Notes under the pieces: model-generated
Told to the model about the DNA's origin: nothing
What the model saw: only the letters and a program-made list of their open reading frames with translations
The model's database searches: none
In this document: one piece after another, positions 35,249-44,305 of the stretch
Position numbering within the stretch: position 1 is the stretch's first letter
How the letters are laid out: each line of letters opens with the position of its first letter
Program-made: the position numbers and the translations under genes
Assembly (NCBI GenBank): GCA_903893625.1
Contig: CAITND010000184.1
Span: forward strand, 1-53,975
Direction of reading: 5' to 3'
Origin: an uncultured Oscillatoriales cyanobacterium
GTDB taxonomy: Bacteria; Cyanobacteriota; Cyanobacteriia; Cyanobacteriales; Microcoleaceae
Length of the DNA: 53,975 nt

Positions 35249-38200
35249 GTGACAGCAAATAGGCTCGATCACCCAAGCCAAAATGATAATAAACAAGCCA
35301 CAGAGCAGGATAAAAACTACTTTGCACCGCCCCAGGCTGTATCCTTACCCAAGGGGGGAGGCGCAATCAAAGGGATGGGTGAGAAGTTTGCGGCTAACCC
35401 CGTGACTGGAACTGGCTCCATGAGTGTACCCATTGCCACCAGTCCCGGTCGTTCTGGGTTGGCTCCGCAGCTTTCGCTTTCCTACGACTCTGGGGCAGGT
35501 AATGGGGTATTTGGTCTGGGTTGGAGTCTATCACTGCCTTCGATCACACGAAAGACCGACAAAGGCTTACCCCGCTACTGGGATGCTGAGGAGTCAGATA
35601 TTTTTATTCTTTCTAGTGCAGAAGACTTGGTGCCGGTGCTGAAGTTGGATGGCACAGTGGATGAAACGGTGCGGGATGGCTACCGGATTCGCAAATATCG
35701 TCCCCGAATCGAGGGCTTGTTTGCTCGGATTGAACGCTGGACAAAATTAGATTCGGGAGAAGTACACTGGCGATCGCTGTCAAAAGATAATATCACAACG
35801 CTTTACGGAAAAACGGCAGAGAGCCGTATTAGTGATCCGAATGATTCAAACCGTGTCTTTAGTTGGCTAATTTGTGAGAGTTATGACGATAAAGGTAATG
35901 CCATTCGCTATGGATACAAAGCGGAAAATTCAGAGAATGTCGTTATTGCCCATGCCCATGAATGCAATCGTACAGCTATTAGCCGATCAGCAAACCGTTA
36001 TTTAAAGCATATTCAATATGGTAATCTGACTCCTCATCAACCGACAGAATATCTAAGTCAACGGAAAGATTGGTTATTTGAAGTGGTTTTTGACTATGGA
36101 GAACATGACCAAAACAATCCTAAGCCTGATGATTCTAAACCTTGGGCGGTTCGTTGTGATCCCTTTTCTTCCTATCGTTCTGGTTTTGAGGTGCGAACTT
36201 ATCGCCTGTGTCAACGGGTATTGATGTTTCATCATTTTTCCAATGAATCAGAGGTCGGACAAAATTGTTTAGTGCGATCGCTGGATTTAGCCTATTCCTA
36301 CGAGCAAGATGCTAATAATATTCGCAATCCGATTTATTCTTTCTTACTAACAGCAACTCAGACAGGTTACAAGCGCAAGACCACAGAGGGTTATCTTAAA
36401 AAATCTTTACCATCTCTTGAGTTTACCTATAGCGAACCCAACATTGATGAAACGGTACGAGAAGTTGATCCTGAAAGTCTCAAAAATCTACCCAATGGAT
36501 TAGACGGTAATCGTTATCAGTGGATTGATTTAGATGGAGAAGGCTTATCAGGGATTTTGACCGAGCAGGGCGATGGATGGTTTTACAAACGCAATCTCAG
36601 TCCAATTAATGCTGTCCCCAAAGGATCGAAACATCTTGAACCTCAATTTGCCTCCGTTGAACTCGTTAGCAGTAAGCCAGCTAGTGGTTTAGCAAACGGT
36701 GCTCAATTCTTGGATCTGGCGGGAGATGGACAACCAGATGTAGTGACACTTAGGGGGGCGGTGCCAGGATTTTATGAACGGACTCAGGATGAAGGTTGGG
36801 AGTCGTTTGTCACTTTTAAGTCCTTGCCTGTTTTAGATTGGAATAATCCAAATCTTAAGTTTATTGACCTGAATGGGGATGGACACAGCGATATTCTCAT
36901 TACCGAGGGTGATTATTTAATTTGGTATCCCTCCTTAGCTCTTGATGGATTTGGAGAAGCGGTACGAGTATCCCTCCCTTTAGATGAAAAGCAGGGGCCA
37001 AGGGTAATTTTTGCGGATAGTACCCAATCCATTCACTTAGCGGATATGTCGGGGGACGGATTGACGGATATTGTCCGTATTTCTAATACAGGAATCTGTT
37101 ACTGGCCTAATTTGGGATATGGAAAGTTTGGGGCGCAGATGATCATGGACAATTCGCCATGCTTTGATTTCTGCGACATCTTTAATCAGCAACGGATTCA
37201 ACTAGCGGATATTGATGGTTCTGGAACGACCGATATTCTTTATTTAAGTGGAGAAGGGATACAAGTCTATTTCAACCAATCTGGGAATAGTTGGTCAGCC
37301 AAGTGCGTCTTGAAGCATTTTCCTCAGATTGACAACAGTGCCTCAGTAACAGTGATCGATTTGCTAGGTAATGGAACAGCTTGTTTAGTCTGGTCTTCTC
37401 CTCTGCCTAGTTATACTCGCTATCCGATGCGCTATATCAACTTAATGGGGGAACAAAAGCCTCATTTGCTGATTAAAACCACCAACAATATGGGGGCAGA
37501 AACGGTTATTGATTATGTACCTTCTACAAAGTTTTACTTAGAAGATAAGCTGGCGGGTACACCTTGGGTGACAAAACTACCGTTTCCTGTTCATGTTGTA
37601 GAGCGGGTGGAAACCTACGATCGCGTTAGTGGTAATCGGTTTGTGACTCGCTATGCTTATCATCATGGTTATTTTGATGGGATAGAGCGAGAATTTCGCG
37701 GTTTTGGTCGAGTGGATCAATGGGATACAGAAGAAATTGGCACGATTCCTCCTGGAGATACAACCTCAGACAGCACCAACCTAGACGTGGCTTCGTTTGT
37801 TCCCCCTGTGTTAACAAAAACCTGGTTTCACACGGGAGCGTATTTTGATCAAGACAAGATTTCTCGTTATTTTGAGCATGAATATTATCGAGAACCCAAC
37901 CAGTCTGAGCAAGCCTTTCAAGCGTCTTTGCTGCCCGATACAATATTGCCCGATGGCTTAACGGCGGATGAGGAAAGAGAAGCAGCCCGATCGCTGAAAG
38001 GTAGAATTTTGCGGCAGGAAATTTACGCCCTGGACGGTTCGGAAAAAGAACCCTTCCCCTATAGTGTGTCGGAGCGCAATTATGAGATTCGCGTTGAGCA
38101 AAGATTGTTCAGTAATCGTCACGGGGTTTTCTTTGCCCACGATTGCGAAACCATTGATTATCACTATGAGCGGAGTTTTATTCTTGATCCTACTGATCTA

Positions 38201-41200
38201 GAACCTGATCCAAAGAAGAAACGGAAAATTTTCGATCCGCGTATTACCCATGCCATTACCTTAGAAGTGGACGAGTTTGGTAATGGTTTAAAATCGGTGG
38301 CGATCGCCTATCCCCGTCACAATTCCACTTATCCTGAGCAGAAAAAAACCTATATTACCTATACCGAAAATCGGGTGACAAATATCTCCGATAAAGTAGA
38401 CTGGTATCGGATTAGTGTACCGATTGAAACTCGCACTTATGAATTAACGGGCTATGCCAAAAACGGCGATCGCCTACAACTATCGGATTTTGTTCAACCT
38501 GATCCTGCTCAACCCGATCAACGAATCTTGCTTTTTGATCAGGAAATTAATTACGAAGATCAACCGACTACAGGCAAACAGCGTCGTCTCATTGAACAGG
38601 TGCGATCGCTTTATCGTCCTAACAGCCAAGCCAATACTATCGATCCCACTTGTCTAGCATTGGGAGAAATAGAGTCCCTTGCTTTGCCCTGTGAGAGTTT
38701 TAAATTGGCTTTTACCCCTGGCTTACTCAATCAGGTTTACGGTAGCAAGATTCCTCAAAGTGATTTGGATACACTGCTTAATAGTGAAGGGAAATATCTA
38801 AAGCAGGATGGCAACTGGTGGATTTCATCGGGGCGACAATCTTTTGATGCGAGTAACTTTTATTTGCCGATTCAAACTAAAGACCCCTTTGGCAATATTT
38901 ACACTAGCAATTATGACCTCTATCATCTTTTGGTTGTTCAGACAGTTGATCCACTAAATAATACTGTCCAAATTCGGAATAATTATCGTACTCTCCAACC
39001 TGAACAAATCACTGACCCCAATGGCAATCGTTCTCAAGTGTTGTTTGATGCCCTAGGAATGGTGGCAGGGACTGCGGTAATGGGTAAGGCGAGCGAGAAC
39101 CAGGGGGATTCTTTTGATCAATTCAATGCTGACCTGAGTGTAGAGGAAATCAAGGCATTCTTTGATGCTGATAATCCGCGATCGCTTGCAATTCAACATT
39201 TAGGAACAGCAACGACCCGAATTATTTATGACCTTGAGCAAATTCCCGTTTGTGCGGCGGCGATCGCCCGTGAGACCCATGTTAGTGATCTGGGTGGTGG
39301 GCAAACTAAGGTACAACTCAGTTTTGTTTATTCCGATGGTTTTGGACGCGAGGCACAGAGCAAAGTACAGGCCGAACCTGGCTCCCTTGATCCCACTGTT
39401 TCCAACTCTCCTATTCTCAATCCGCGTTGGGTAGGTACGGGAGCTAAGGTTTACAACAATAAGGGTAAACCCGTCCGACAATATGAACCATTTTTCAGTC
39501 CTACTCATCACTTTGGTATTGAACAATGGGGAGTGAGTAGTACGCTTTTTTATGACCCAGTGGAGCGGGTGGTGGCGACTCTTCATCCTAACCACACTTG
39601 GGAAAAGGTCGTTTTTGACCCCTGGCAACAGATAACTTTTGATGTTAACGATACTGTTCTCAATGCTGACGGGACAACCGATCCAAAGCTCGATCAAGAT
39701 GTGAAAGGCTTTTTCTCACGACTCCCTCAATCAGACTATTTGCCCACTTGGTACGAACAGCGTATTAACGGAAGTCTCGGAACTGAGGAAAAAAGTGCAG
39801 CAGAAAAAGCTGTCAGTCATGCTAATACGCCAACCATTGCTCACTTGGATACCTTGGGACGAACTTTTTTGACCATTGCTGATAATGGTACAGCAGGCAA
39901 GTATGAGACACGGGTAGAACTGGATATTGAGGGCAATCAGCGATCGGTAACGGATGCCAAGGGTCGCAAGGTGATGATTTACCAATACGATTTATTGGGA
40001 CATCGCCTTTATCAAGCCAGTATGGAAGCGGGTAGCCGTTGGATGTTGAATAATGTGGCGGGTAAACCCATACGGATGTGGGATAGTCGTGGCCATGTTC
40101 TACGGACAACCTATGATGTTTTGCAGCGTCCGACGCAGTTATTTGTTAAAACTGGCAATGATCCAGAGATTTTAGTAGAAAAGACTGTCTATGGAGAAGG
40201 ACAGGGGGATATTAAAAATCATCGAGGCAGAATTTACCAGCATTTTGACAGTGCCGGGGTAGCTACCAATGAGGAATTTGATTTTAAAGGCAATTTATTA
40301 CACAGCACGAGAAAACTGGTTAAGGATTACAAAACCCTTCCTGATTGGAATCATAATCCTGTGTTGGAAACGGAAGTTTTTCAGAGTCGAAGTTGGTTTG
40401 ACGCGCTGAACCGTCCCCTTCAGTTAGTTGCTCCCCACAGTGACCAATCCCAGGCAAAAATAAATGTTATTCGCCCTGGTTACAATGAGGCGAATTTATT
40501 GGAACGGATGGATATTTGGTTAGAGGCTACGGAAGAACCGAAAACCTTGCTTGATTTTGCCTCGGCAAATTTTCAGGCTGTCACCAATATTGATTACGAT
40601 GCTAAGGGTCAGCGTACACAGATTGAGTACGGAAACGGAGCTAAAACAGAATACACCTACGATAAGGATACGTTCCGATTAGTTCATTTAAAAACGATGC
40701 GGGGCGACTCTCTTTTCCAAGATTTGTCTTATTTTTATGACCCAGTGGGCAATATTACCCGGATTCGGGATGATGCTCAACAGCCGATCTTTTTCAATAA
40801 TCAGGTGGTTTTCCCCCATTGTGACTATACCTACGACTCGATTTACCGATTGATTGAGGCATCAGGACGGGAGCATATTGGCCAAGTGTCCCAGCCTGAA
40901 AGTAAGTGGGATGATGAGTTTCGGGTGAATTTGTCCCATCCTGGCGACGGGCAGGCGATGCGGAATTATACCGAGCAATACTTCTATGATGCGGTGGGGA
41001 ATTTTGAGAAGTTGATCCATCAGGCAGCCAACGGGAGTTGGACTCGTGCCTATGCCTATAACGAAGCGAGTTTGCTGGAGTCGGGGAAACTAAGTAATCG
41101 CTTAAGCAGCACTGCGGTTGGTCAACGGACTGATTCCTATGGTTATGATGCTCACGGCAATATGGTGAGTATGCCCCATTTAACGTTGATGCAATGGGAT

Positions 41201-42775
41201 TACAAGGATCAGTTAAATACGACGGCGCGGCAAGCGGTTAATGAGACACAGCCTCCGAATACAGTGCCAGAGACGACTTTCTATGTTTATGATGCCAGTG
41301 GTGAACGGATTCGCAAGGTGACGGAACGGCAAAACGGGACGCGCAAATGTGAGCGCATTTATCTGGGCGGGTTTGAGATTTACCGCGAGTTTAAGGCTAA
41401 TGGTGATGAGGTTAAGTTGGAGCGGGAGACGTTGCACGTTATGGATGATAAGCAGCGTATTGTTTTGGTGGAGACAAAGACCGTTACTAACTCTGATGAT
41501 GAGTCACCAAGACAATTGATCCGTTTTCAGTTTGGTAATCATTTGGGTTCAGCTAGTCTGGAATTGGATGATCAGGCTAAGGTTATTTCCTATGAGGAGT
41601 ATTATCCCTACGGCAGTACGTCTTATCAGGCGGTGGATAAGGGTATTAAGGCAGCAGCGAAAAGATACCGATATACGGGCAAGGAGCGGGATGAGGAGAC
41701 GGGATTTAGTTATCACGGGGCGCGGTATTATGCGTCGTGGTTGGGGAGGTGGGTAAGTTGCGATCCTATGGGAATAAAAGGCGGATTTAATTTGTTCGCT
41801 TATGTAAAAAATAACCCTATCAAGTCTATTGATCTTACGGGGACTGAGGACATTCCAGCACCAGCAAAAAAAGAACTTGGGATAACAGATTGGATAGGTG
41901 TGGGATTTAGGGTTACTTTTTTAATGACAACTCATCAAACTCCTGAGCAGTTTGGACAAGGGATTGTTGATAAAGCCAAATCTTTAACCGTAGATCCCCT
42001 AATGACTCTATATGGGCCAGGTGGAATGCTTGATAAAGCTGCACAAAAAGCAGTTGATCGTATGCAAGGAATACAAAAGCCTGATGATTACTACGTTTCC
42101 CAGGAAGAACATACAAAGCAATTGCAAGCAATTATTCATGTTGGGGGAGCACTATTTCCTGGAATCGGCGAAGTCCCGATTGACATTCCTGGACCACCAA
42201 AAGTCGCACCAGGAGTAGGTATTGTCAGCTTATCGACAACGAAGGTTGTGCTGCCTGGGGCGGTCACACAGGTTCCTGCCATTTTGATGTCTAACGCCGG
42301 AGGATCAGATCAATCACCCCCTAAAGCACCAGAGAAACCTGCTACCCCACAAGTAAAAAAAATTCCAGAAGGACAGTCTGGAACTACTCCACCAACGCCG
42401 ACGCGAGTTAAACCTTCAACAATCACCGCAAAGCCTAAAGGAGGCACCGCACCCACAAGATACAACGAAAGCGCTTTGGCTGATGTTGGGATGAATGCTC
42501 GCGAAGCATTTAAAACATTCGATGAGCAACATCACCTGCTCATCCAACAAAAGAAAACGTGGTTCTCTTCAAAAGGAATAAATATCGATGACTATACCGT
42601 CACACTGACTTGGGGCGAGCATTCTGCTGTCCATTCTACCAAATGGAACGAAACGTGGACGAAATGGATAAATGCGAATCAGGAAGCGAGTCCAGAAGTA
42701 ATTATGAACAAGATGAATGAAATGAGGAAACAATTTGGGCTTGAAGGGAACCCGATCCATCCATATAAGCGATAA
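35249..42775 (+). CDS. Tc toxin fused TcB-TcC subunit with C-terminal effector
   Basis: This 2508-residue protein corresponds to a TcB (about 1500 residues in known toxins) fused to a TcC (about 950). Residues 34-130 form the SpvB opening (GGGAIKGMGEKFAANPVTG, LSLSYDSGAGNGVFGLGWSL). FG-GAP/VCBS-type propeller repeats follow (FIDLNGDGHSDIL near 538, LADMSGDGLTDIV near 597, LADIDGSGTTDIL near 652), then TcdB middle domains to about 1000. RHS/YD repeats extend to about 2150, and the RHS-associated core (RYYASWLGRWVSCDP ... NNPIKSIDLTG) ends near 2197. In the family this builds a hollow cage that cleaves off and holds the variable C-terminus. Here the C-terminus is about 310 residues: a Pro-rich linker, then a His-rich domain (residues about 2409-2508). 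The start is GTG with GGAGG six bases upstream. Confidence 0.93.
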   Translation: MTANRLDHPSQNDNKQATEQDKNYFAPPQAVSLPKGGGAIKGMGEKFAANPVTGTGSMSVPIATSPGRSGLAPQLSLSYDSGAGNGVFGLGWSLSLPSITRKTDKGLPRYWDAEESDIFILSSAEDLVPVLKLDGTVDETVRDGYRIRKYRPRIEGLFARIERWTKLDSGEVHWRSLSKDNITTLYGKTAESRISDPNDSNRVFSWLICESYDDKGNAIRYGYKAENSENVVIAHAHECNRTAISRSANRYLKHIQYGNLTPHQPTEYLSQRKDWLFEVVFDYGEHDQNNPKPDDSKPWAVRCDPFSSYRSGFEVRTYRLCQRVLMFHHFSNESEVGQNCLVRSLDLAYSYEQDANNIRNPIYSFLLTATQTGYKRKTTEGYLKKSLPSLEFTYSEPNIDETVREVDPESLKNLPNGLDGNRYQWIDLDGEGLSGILTEQGDGWFYKRNLSPINAVPKGSKHLEPQFASVELVSSKPASGLANGAQFLDLAGDGQPDVVTLRGAVPGFYERTQDEGWESFVTFKSLPVLDWNNPNLKFIDLNGDGHSDILITEGDYLIWYPSLALDGFGEAVRVSLPLDEKQGPRVIFADSTQSIHLADMSGDGLTDIVRISNTGICYWPNLGYGKFGAQMIMDNSPCFDFCDIFNQQRIQLADIDGSGTTDILYLSGEGIQVYFNQSGNSWSAKCVLKHFPQIDNSASVTVIDLLGNGTACLVWSSPLPSYTRYPMRYINLMGEQKPHLLIKTTNNMGAETVIDYVPSTKFYLEDKLAGTPWVTKLPFPVHVVERVETYDRVSGNRFVTRYAYHHGYFDGIEREFRGFGRVDQWDTEEIGTIPPGDTTSDSTNLDVASFVPPVLTKTWFHTGAYFDQDKISRYFEHEYYREPNQSEQAFQASLLPDTILPDGLTADEEREAARSLKGRILRQEIYALDGSEKEPFPYSVSERNYEIRVEQRLFSNRHGVFFAHDCETIDYHYERSFILDPTDLEPDPKKKRKIFDPRITHAITLEVDEFGNGLKSVAIAYPRHNSTYPEQKKTYITYTENRVTNISDKVDWYRISVPIETRTYELTGYAKNGDRLQLSDFVQPDPAQPDQRILLFDQEINYEDQPTTGKQRRLIEQVRSLYRPNSQANTIDPTCLALGEIESLALPCESFKLAFTPGLLNQVYGSKIPQSDLDTLLNSEGKYLKQDGNWWISSGRQSFDASNFYLPIQTKDPFGNIYTSNYDLYHLLVVQTVDPLNNTVQIRNNYRTLQPEQITDPNGNRSQVLFDALGMVAGTAVMGKASENQGDSFDQFNADLSVEEIKAFFDADNPRSLAIQHLGTATTRIIYDLEQIPVCAAAIARETHVSDLGGGQTKVQLSFVYSDGFGREAQSKVQAEPGSLDPTVSNSPILNPRWVGTGAKVYNNKGKPVRQYEPFFSPTHHFGIEQWGVSSTLFYDPVERVVATLHPNHTWEKVVFDPWQQITFDVNDTVLNADGTTDPKLDQDVKGFFSRLPQSDYLPTWYEQRINGSLGTEEKSAAEKAVSHANTPTIAHLDTLGRTFLTIADNGTAGKYETRVELDIEGNQRSVTDAKGRKVMIYQYDLLGHRLYQASMEAGSRWMLNNVAGKPIRMWDSRGHVLRTTYDVLQRPTQLFVKTGNDPEILVEKTVYGEGQGDIKNHRGRIYQHFDSAGVATNEEFDFKGNLLHSTRKLVKDYKTLPDWNHNPVLETEVFQSRSWFDALNRPLQLVAPHSDQSQAKINVIRPGYNEANLLERMDIWLEATEEPKTLLDFASANFQAVTNIDYDAKGQRTQIEYGNGAKTEYTYDKDTFRLVHLKTMRGDSLFQDLSYFYDPVGNITRIRDDAQQPIFFNNQVVFPHCDYTYDSIYRLIEASGREHIGQVSQPESKWDDEFRVNLSHPGDGQAMRNYTEQYFYDAVGNFEKLIHQAANGSWTRAYAYNEASLLESGKLSNRLSSTAVGQRTDSYGYDAHGNMVSMPHLTLMQWDYKDQLNTTARQAVNETQPPNTVPETTFYVYDASGERIRKVTERQNGTRKCERIYLGGFEIYREFKANGDEVKLERETLHVMDDKQRIVLVETKTVTNSDDESPRQLIRFQFGNHLGSASLELDDQAKVISYEEYYPYGSTSYQAVDKGIKAAAKRYRYTGKERDEETGFSYHGARYYASWLGRWVSCDPMGIKGGFNLFAYVKNNPIKSIDLTGTEDIPAPAKKELGITDWIGVGFRVTFLMTTHQTPEQFGQGIVDKAKSLTVDPLMTLYGPGGMLDKAAQKAVDRMQGIQKPDDYYVSQEEHTKQLQAIIHVGGALFPGIGEVPIDIPGPPKVAPGVGIVSLSTTKVVLPGAVTQVPAILMSNAGGSDQSPPKAPEKPATPQVKKIPEGQSGTTPPTPTRVKPSTITAKPKGGTAPTRYNESALADVGMNAREAFKTFDEQHHLLIQQKKTWFSSKGINIDDYTVTLTWGEHSAVHSTKWNETWTKWINANQEASPEVIMNKMNEMRKQFGLEGNPIHPYKR

Positions 42776-42847
42776 AGGGGTAAGCCCGCTATAGCGCCCT
42801 GGAAACGATTGCCCGTTCTTATAGAGTCCATTACCAACACACCAAAT

Positions 42848-42960
42848 CCCAAAAAAATAACCAAACAAGGAGAAAACAAATGCCAATCACATCAGGATGT
42901 ACAGTGCGCTCGCCCACTCCTTTACAGTCCATTATCAACTCACCAAATTCTCAAAACAAA
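42848..42960 (+). repeat. Ribosome-site/mini-ORF module, copy A
   Basis: A 113-bp module comprises CCCAAAAAAATAACC, then the strong ribosome site AAGGAG, ATG and a short reading frame. It is repeated as copy C at 44124-44235 with about 90 percent identity by eye. Its first 34 bases recur as copy B (43222-43255), where they serve as the leader of the antitoxin gene. A related 50-bp unit also precedes it near 42808-42856. No function known. Confidence 0.8.
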
Positions 42961-42993
42961 ACCAAAAAAATCATAAGGACAAATCACCAATGA
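42880..42993 (+). CDS. Possible 37-residue peptide in repeated module, copy A
   Basis: An ATG with AAGGAG eight bases upstream opens a 37-codon frame starting MPITSGCTVRSPTPL and ending in a basic tail. The stop overlaps another ATG (42990) of a 53-codon frame to 43151. The same small frame is present in copy C (44155-44265). The excellent ribosome site and the duplication are the only support. The sequence resembles no family I know and may be a by-product of repeat spread. Confidence 0.3.
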   Translation: MPITSGCTVRSPTPLQSIINSPNSQNKTKKIIRTNHQ

Positions 42994-43187
42994 ACACTCA
43001 CCCCCAACCCCCACTAATGACTCCCCAAAAGTACCCAATAGAGGAAAAACAACATCTTGATGGCATGGTTACTGGTAACAGCCGCGATCCAACTGCTTGC
43101 CCAATTTTCTATGCCAAAATCTTCCAAAATTTCCCTGTCAGGCGATTGTGATCATCAAATCCCTAGTGCGATCACCCGATCTTGTAG
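42994..43187 (+). other. Non-coding spacer with weak reading frame
   Basis: This stretch between copy A and the hairpin contains only the low-complexity, Pro-rich 53-codon frame mentioned above (42990-43151), which has no recognisable domain. I see no promoter or other gene in it. Confidence 0.4.
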
Positions 43188-43216
43188 GGTGCGTTAGCGA
43201 ATCAGCGTAACGCACC
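43188..43216. repeat. Dispersed palindrome GGTGCGTTA ... TAACGCACC
   Basis: A 9-bp perfect stem flanks an 11-base loop, preceded by TGTAG. This matches a widespread short palindromic repeat type in cyanobacterial genomes. It lies directly upstream of copy B of the leader module. Confidence 0.75.
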
Positions 43217-43221
43217 AAATA

Positions 43222-43255
43222 CCCAAAAAATAACCAAACAAGGAGAAAACAAATG
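43222..43255 (+). repeat. Ribosome-site module, copy B (antitoxin leader)
   Basis: Identical over 34 bases, to the ATG, with the module at 44124, and one A shorter than that at 42848. Here it provides AAGGAG for the antitoxin gene, so the module is a working translation start in at least one place. Confidence 0.8.
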
Positions 43256-43510
43256 CGATCAGAATTACGGATTGAGACTAAAGTTTTACCAGGCAACAAG
43301 ATTGAGATCAACTTGCCTGCCGATATGCTCTCAAGTTCTGTGGGACAAACCATTGAGGTGATTGTTCTGCTGCCTGAGCAGAATTCACCTCTGGAAAGCC
43401 AATCGATTTTGCAATTACTTGAACAAATCCATCATGAACGTCCCGTTGGCAGGAGTGTAGAAGAAATTAATCGAGACCTACAGGCAGAGCGCAACGCATG
43501 GGACAACTAA
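43253..43510 (+). CDS. Antitoxin of PIN toxin pair (VapB-like)
   Basis: This 85-residue protein starts MRSELRIETKVLPGNKIEINLP, an AbrB/VapB-like beta opening. A helical acidic C-terminus (LLEQIHHERPVGRSVEEINRDLQAERNAWDN) is typical of segments that clamp a PIN toxin. It overlaps the toxin gene by 13 bp. The N-terminal part should bind the operon's own promoter, giving autorepression by the pair, as is usual for VapBC systems; this is inferred. The start is the ATG with AAGGAG from module copy B. Confidence 0.75.
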   Translation: MRSELRIETKVLPGNKIEINLPADMLSSSVGQTIEVIVLLPEQNSPLESQSILQLLEQIHHERPVGRSVEEINRDLQAERNAWDN

Positions 43511-43944
43511 CGCTGCCAAATGCTGCTCGTGTATACATTGATACAGTAACAGTGATTTACGCCGTTGAACAGGCTCCAACCTATGGGGTGTTGCTGAATT
43601 CTTTGTGGAATAACCTTCAGGCAGGAAACCTTGAGGTCTTGACCAGTGAACTTACTCTGATGGAAACCCTGATTATGCCAATTAGAAACTCAGATACATT
43701 TCTGGTTAATGCTTACGAGCGACTGCTGCGATCGCCCAAAATGCAGTTGATACCCATTAGTCAGACTGTCTTGAGGGAAGCAGCAAGACTACGCGCTATC
43801 ATGTCTTCCTTGAGAACACCCGATGCCATTCATGCCGCCACCGCGATCACTTCAGGCTGCACTCAGTTTCTCACCAACGATCGACAACTACGAACAGTCG
43901 CAAATTTGCCCGTTGTAATCCTAGATGAGGTACTGACATCATGA
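43498..43944 (+). CDS. PIN-domain toxin (VapC-like)
   Basis: This 148-residue PIN-domain ribonuclease has the first metal ligand in ARVYIDTVTVIYAVE (Asp near residue 14). A conserved Glu is in TSELTLMETL, the third acidic cluster is in LRTPDAIHAATAI, and TNDRQLRTV lies near the C-terminus. It is predicted to cleave RNA when released by the overlapping upstream antitoxin. It sits between the two Tc toxin genes in the same orientation. There is no reason to think it serves the toxin; stabilisation of the locus or simple hitch-hiking is more likely. Confidence 0.85.
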   Translation: MGQLTLPNAARVYIDTVTVIYAVEQAPTYGVLLNSLWNNLQAGNLEVLTSELTLMETLIMPIRNSDTFLVNAYERLLRSPKMQLIPISQTVLREAARLRAIMSSLRTPDAIHAATAITSGCTQFLTNDRQLRTVANLPVVILDEVLTS

Positions 43945-43999
43945 GCGATCGCCCGAATAACAGTTGCTTTAATTCTTAAACCTAATGGAGAAAACCATC

Positions 44000-44116
44000 A
44001 TGAAAATTAGCACTAATGGACAAATCACCATTCCCCCTGACCTAAGACCTAAGACCCCCAGTGGTTTGAGTGGTCAGCCAAAACGCTGGCAGAACAATCT
44101 CGTCAGGGGAATTTAG
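44000..44116 (+). pseudogene. AbrB/MazE-type antitoxin remnant
   Basis: A 38-codon frame starting MKISTNGQITIPPDLR, the classic AbrB/SpoVT N-terminus, preceded by GGAGA. After about 17 residues family similarity is lost. A different frame of the same DNA (from about 44059) reads QWFEWSAKTLAEQSRQGNL, which looks like the remnant of another coding sequence joined to it. The normal swapped-hairpin domain needs about 45 residues, so the product is probably non-functional. Confidence 0.65.
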
Positions 44117-44123
44117 TCATTAT

Positions 44124-44235
44124 CCCAAAAAATAACCAAACAAGGAGAAAACAAATGCCAATCACATCAGGATGTACAGCGCGATCGCCTACTCCCTTAC
44201 AGTTCATTACCAACTCACCAAATTCTCAAAACAAA
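44124..44235 (+). repeat. Ribosome-site/mini-ORF module, copy C
   Basis: 112-bp copy of the module at 42848-42960, containing a HIP1 site where copy A has GCGCTCGC. It ends about 70 bp before the TcA start codon. Confidence 0.8.
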
Positions 44236-44265
44236 CCCCCAAAAATCATAAAGATTTATCTTTAA
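44155..44265 (+). CDS. Possible 36-residue peptide in repeated module, copy C
   Basis: Same small frame as at 42880, starting MPITSGCTARSPTPL, with AAGGAG upstream. The two copies differ mainly after residue 27. The frame is open in both copies despite point differences, which is weak evidence for selection. It stops 40 bp before the TcA gene and could act as a leader peptide. Confidence 0.3.
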   Translation: MPITSGCTARSPTPLQFITNSPNSQNKPPKIIKIYL

Positions 44266-44305
44266 TTCCCAAAACCCAATTAACCATCTTAATGAGGTAT
44301 CAGCC

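Noticed and set aside
39200-39697. Antisense open frame of 165 codons inside the TcB-TcC gene
   Set aside because: Its translation is low-complexity and matches no family; it mirrors the well-supported RHS coding frame on the other strand.
42897-43151. 84-codon open frame after the TcB-TcC gene, considered as an immunity gene
   Set aside because: Its first part is an alternative reading of the repeated module and its second part is Pro-rich with no domain; only the ATG at 42990 has a coupled start, and support is weak.
43498-43944. PIN protein considered as an immunity or effector gene of the Tc toxin
   Set aside because: It has a dedicated overlapping antitoxin and a standard VapC layout; nothing links it to the toxin effector.
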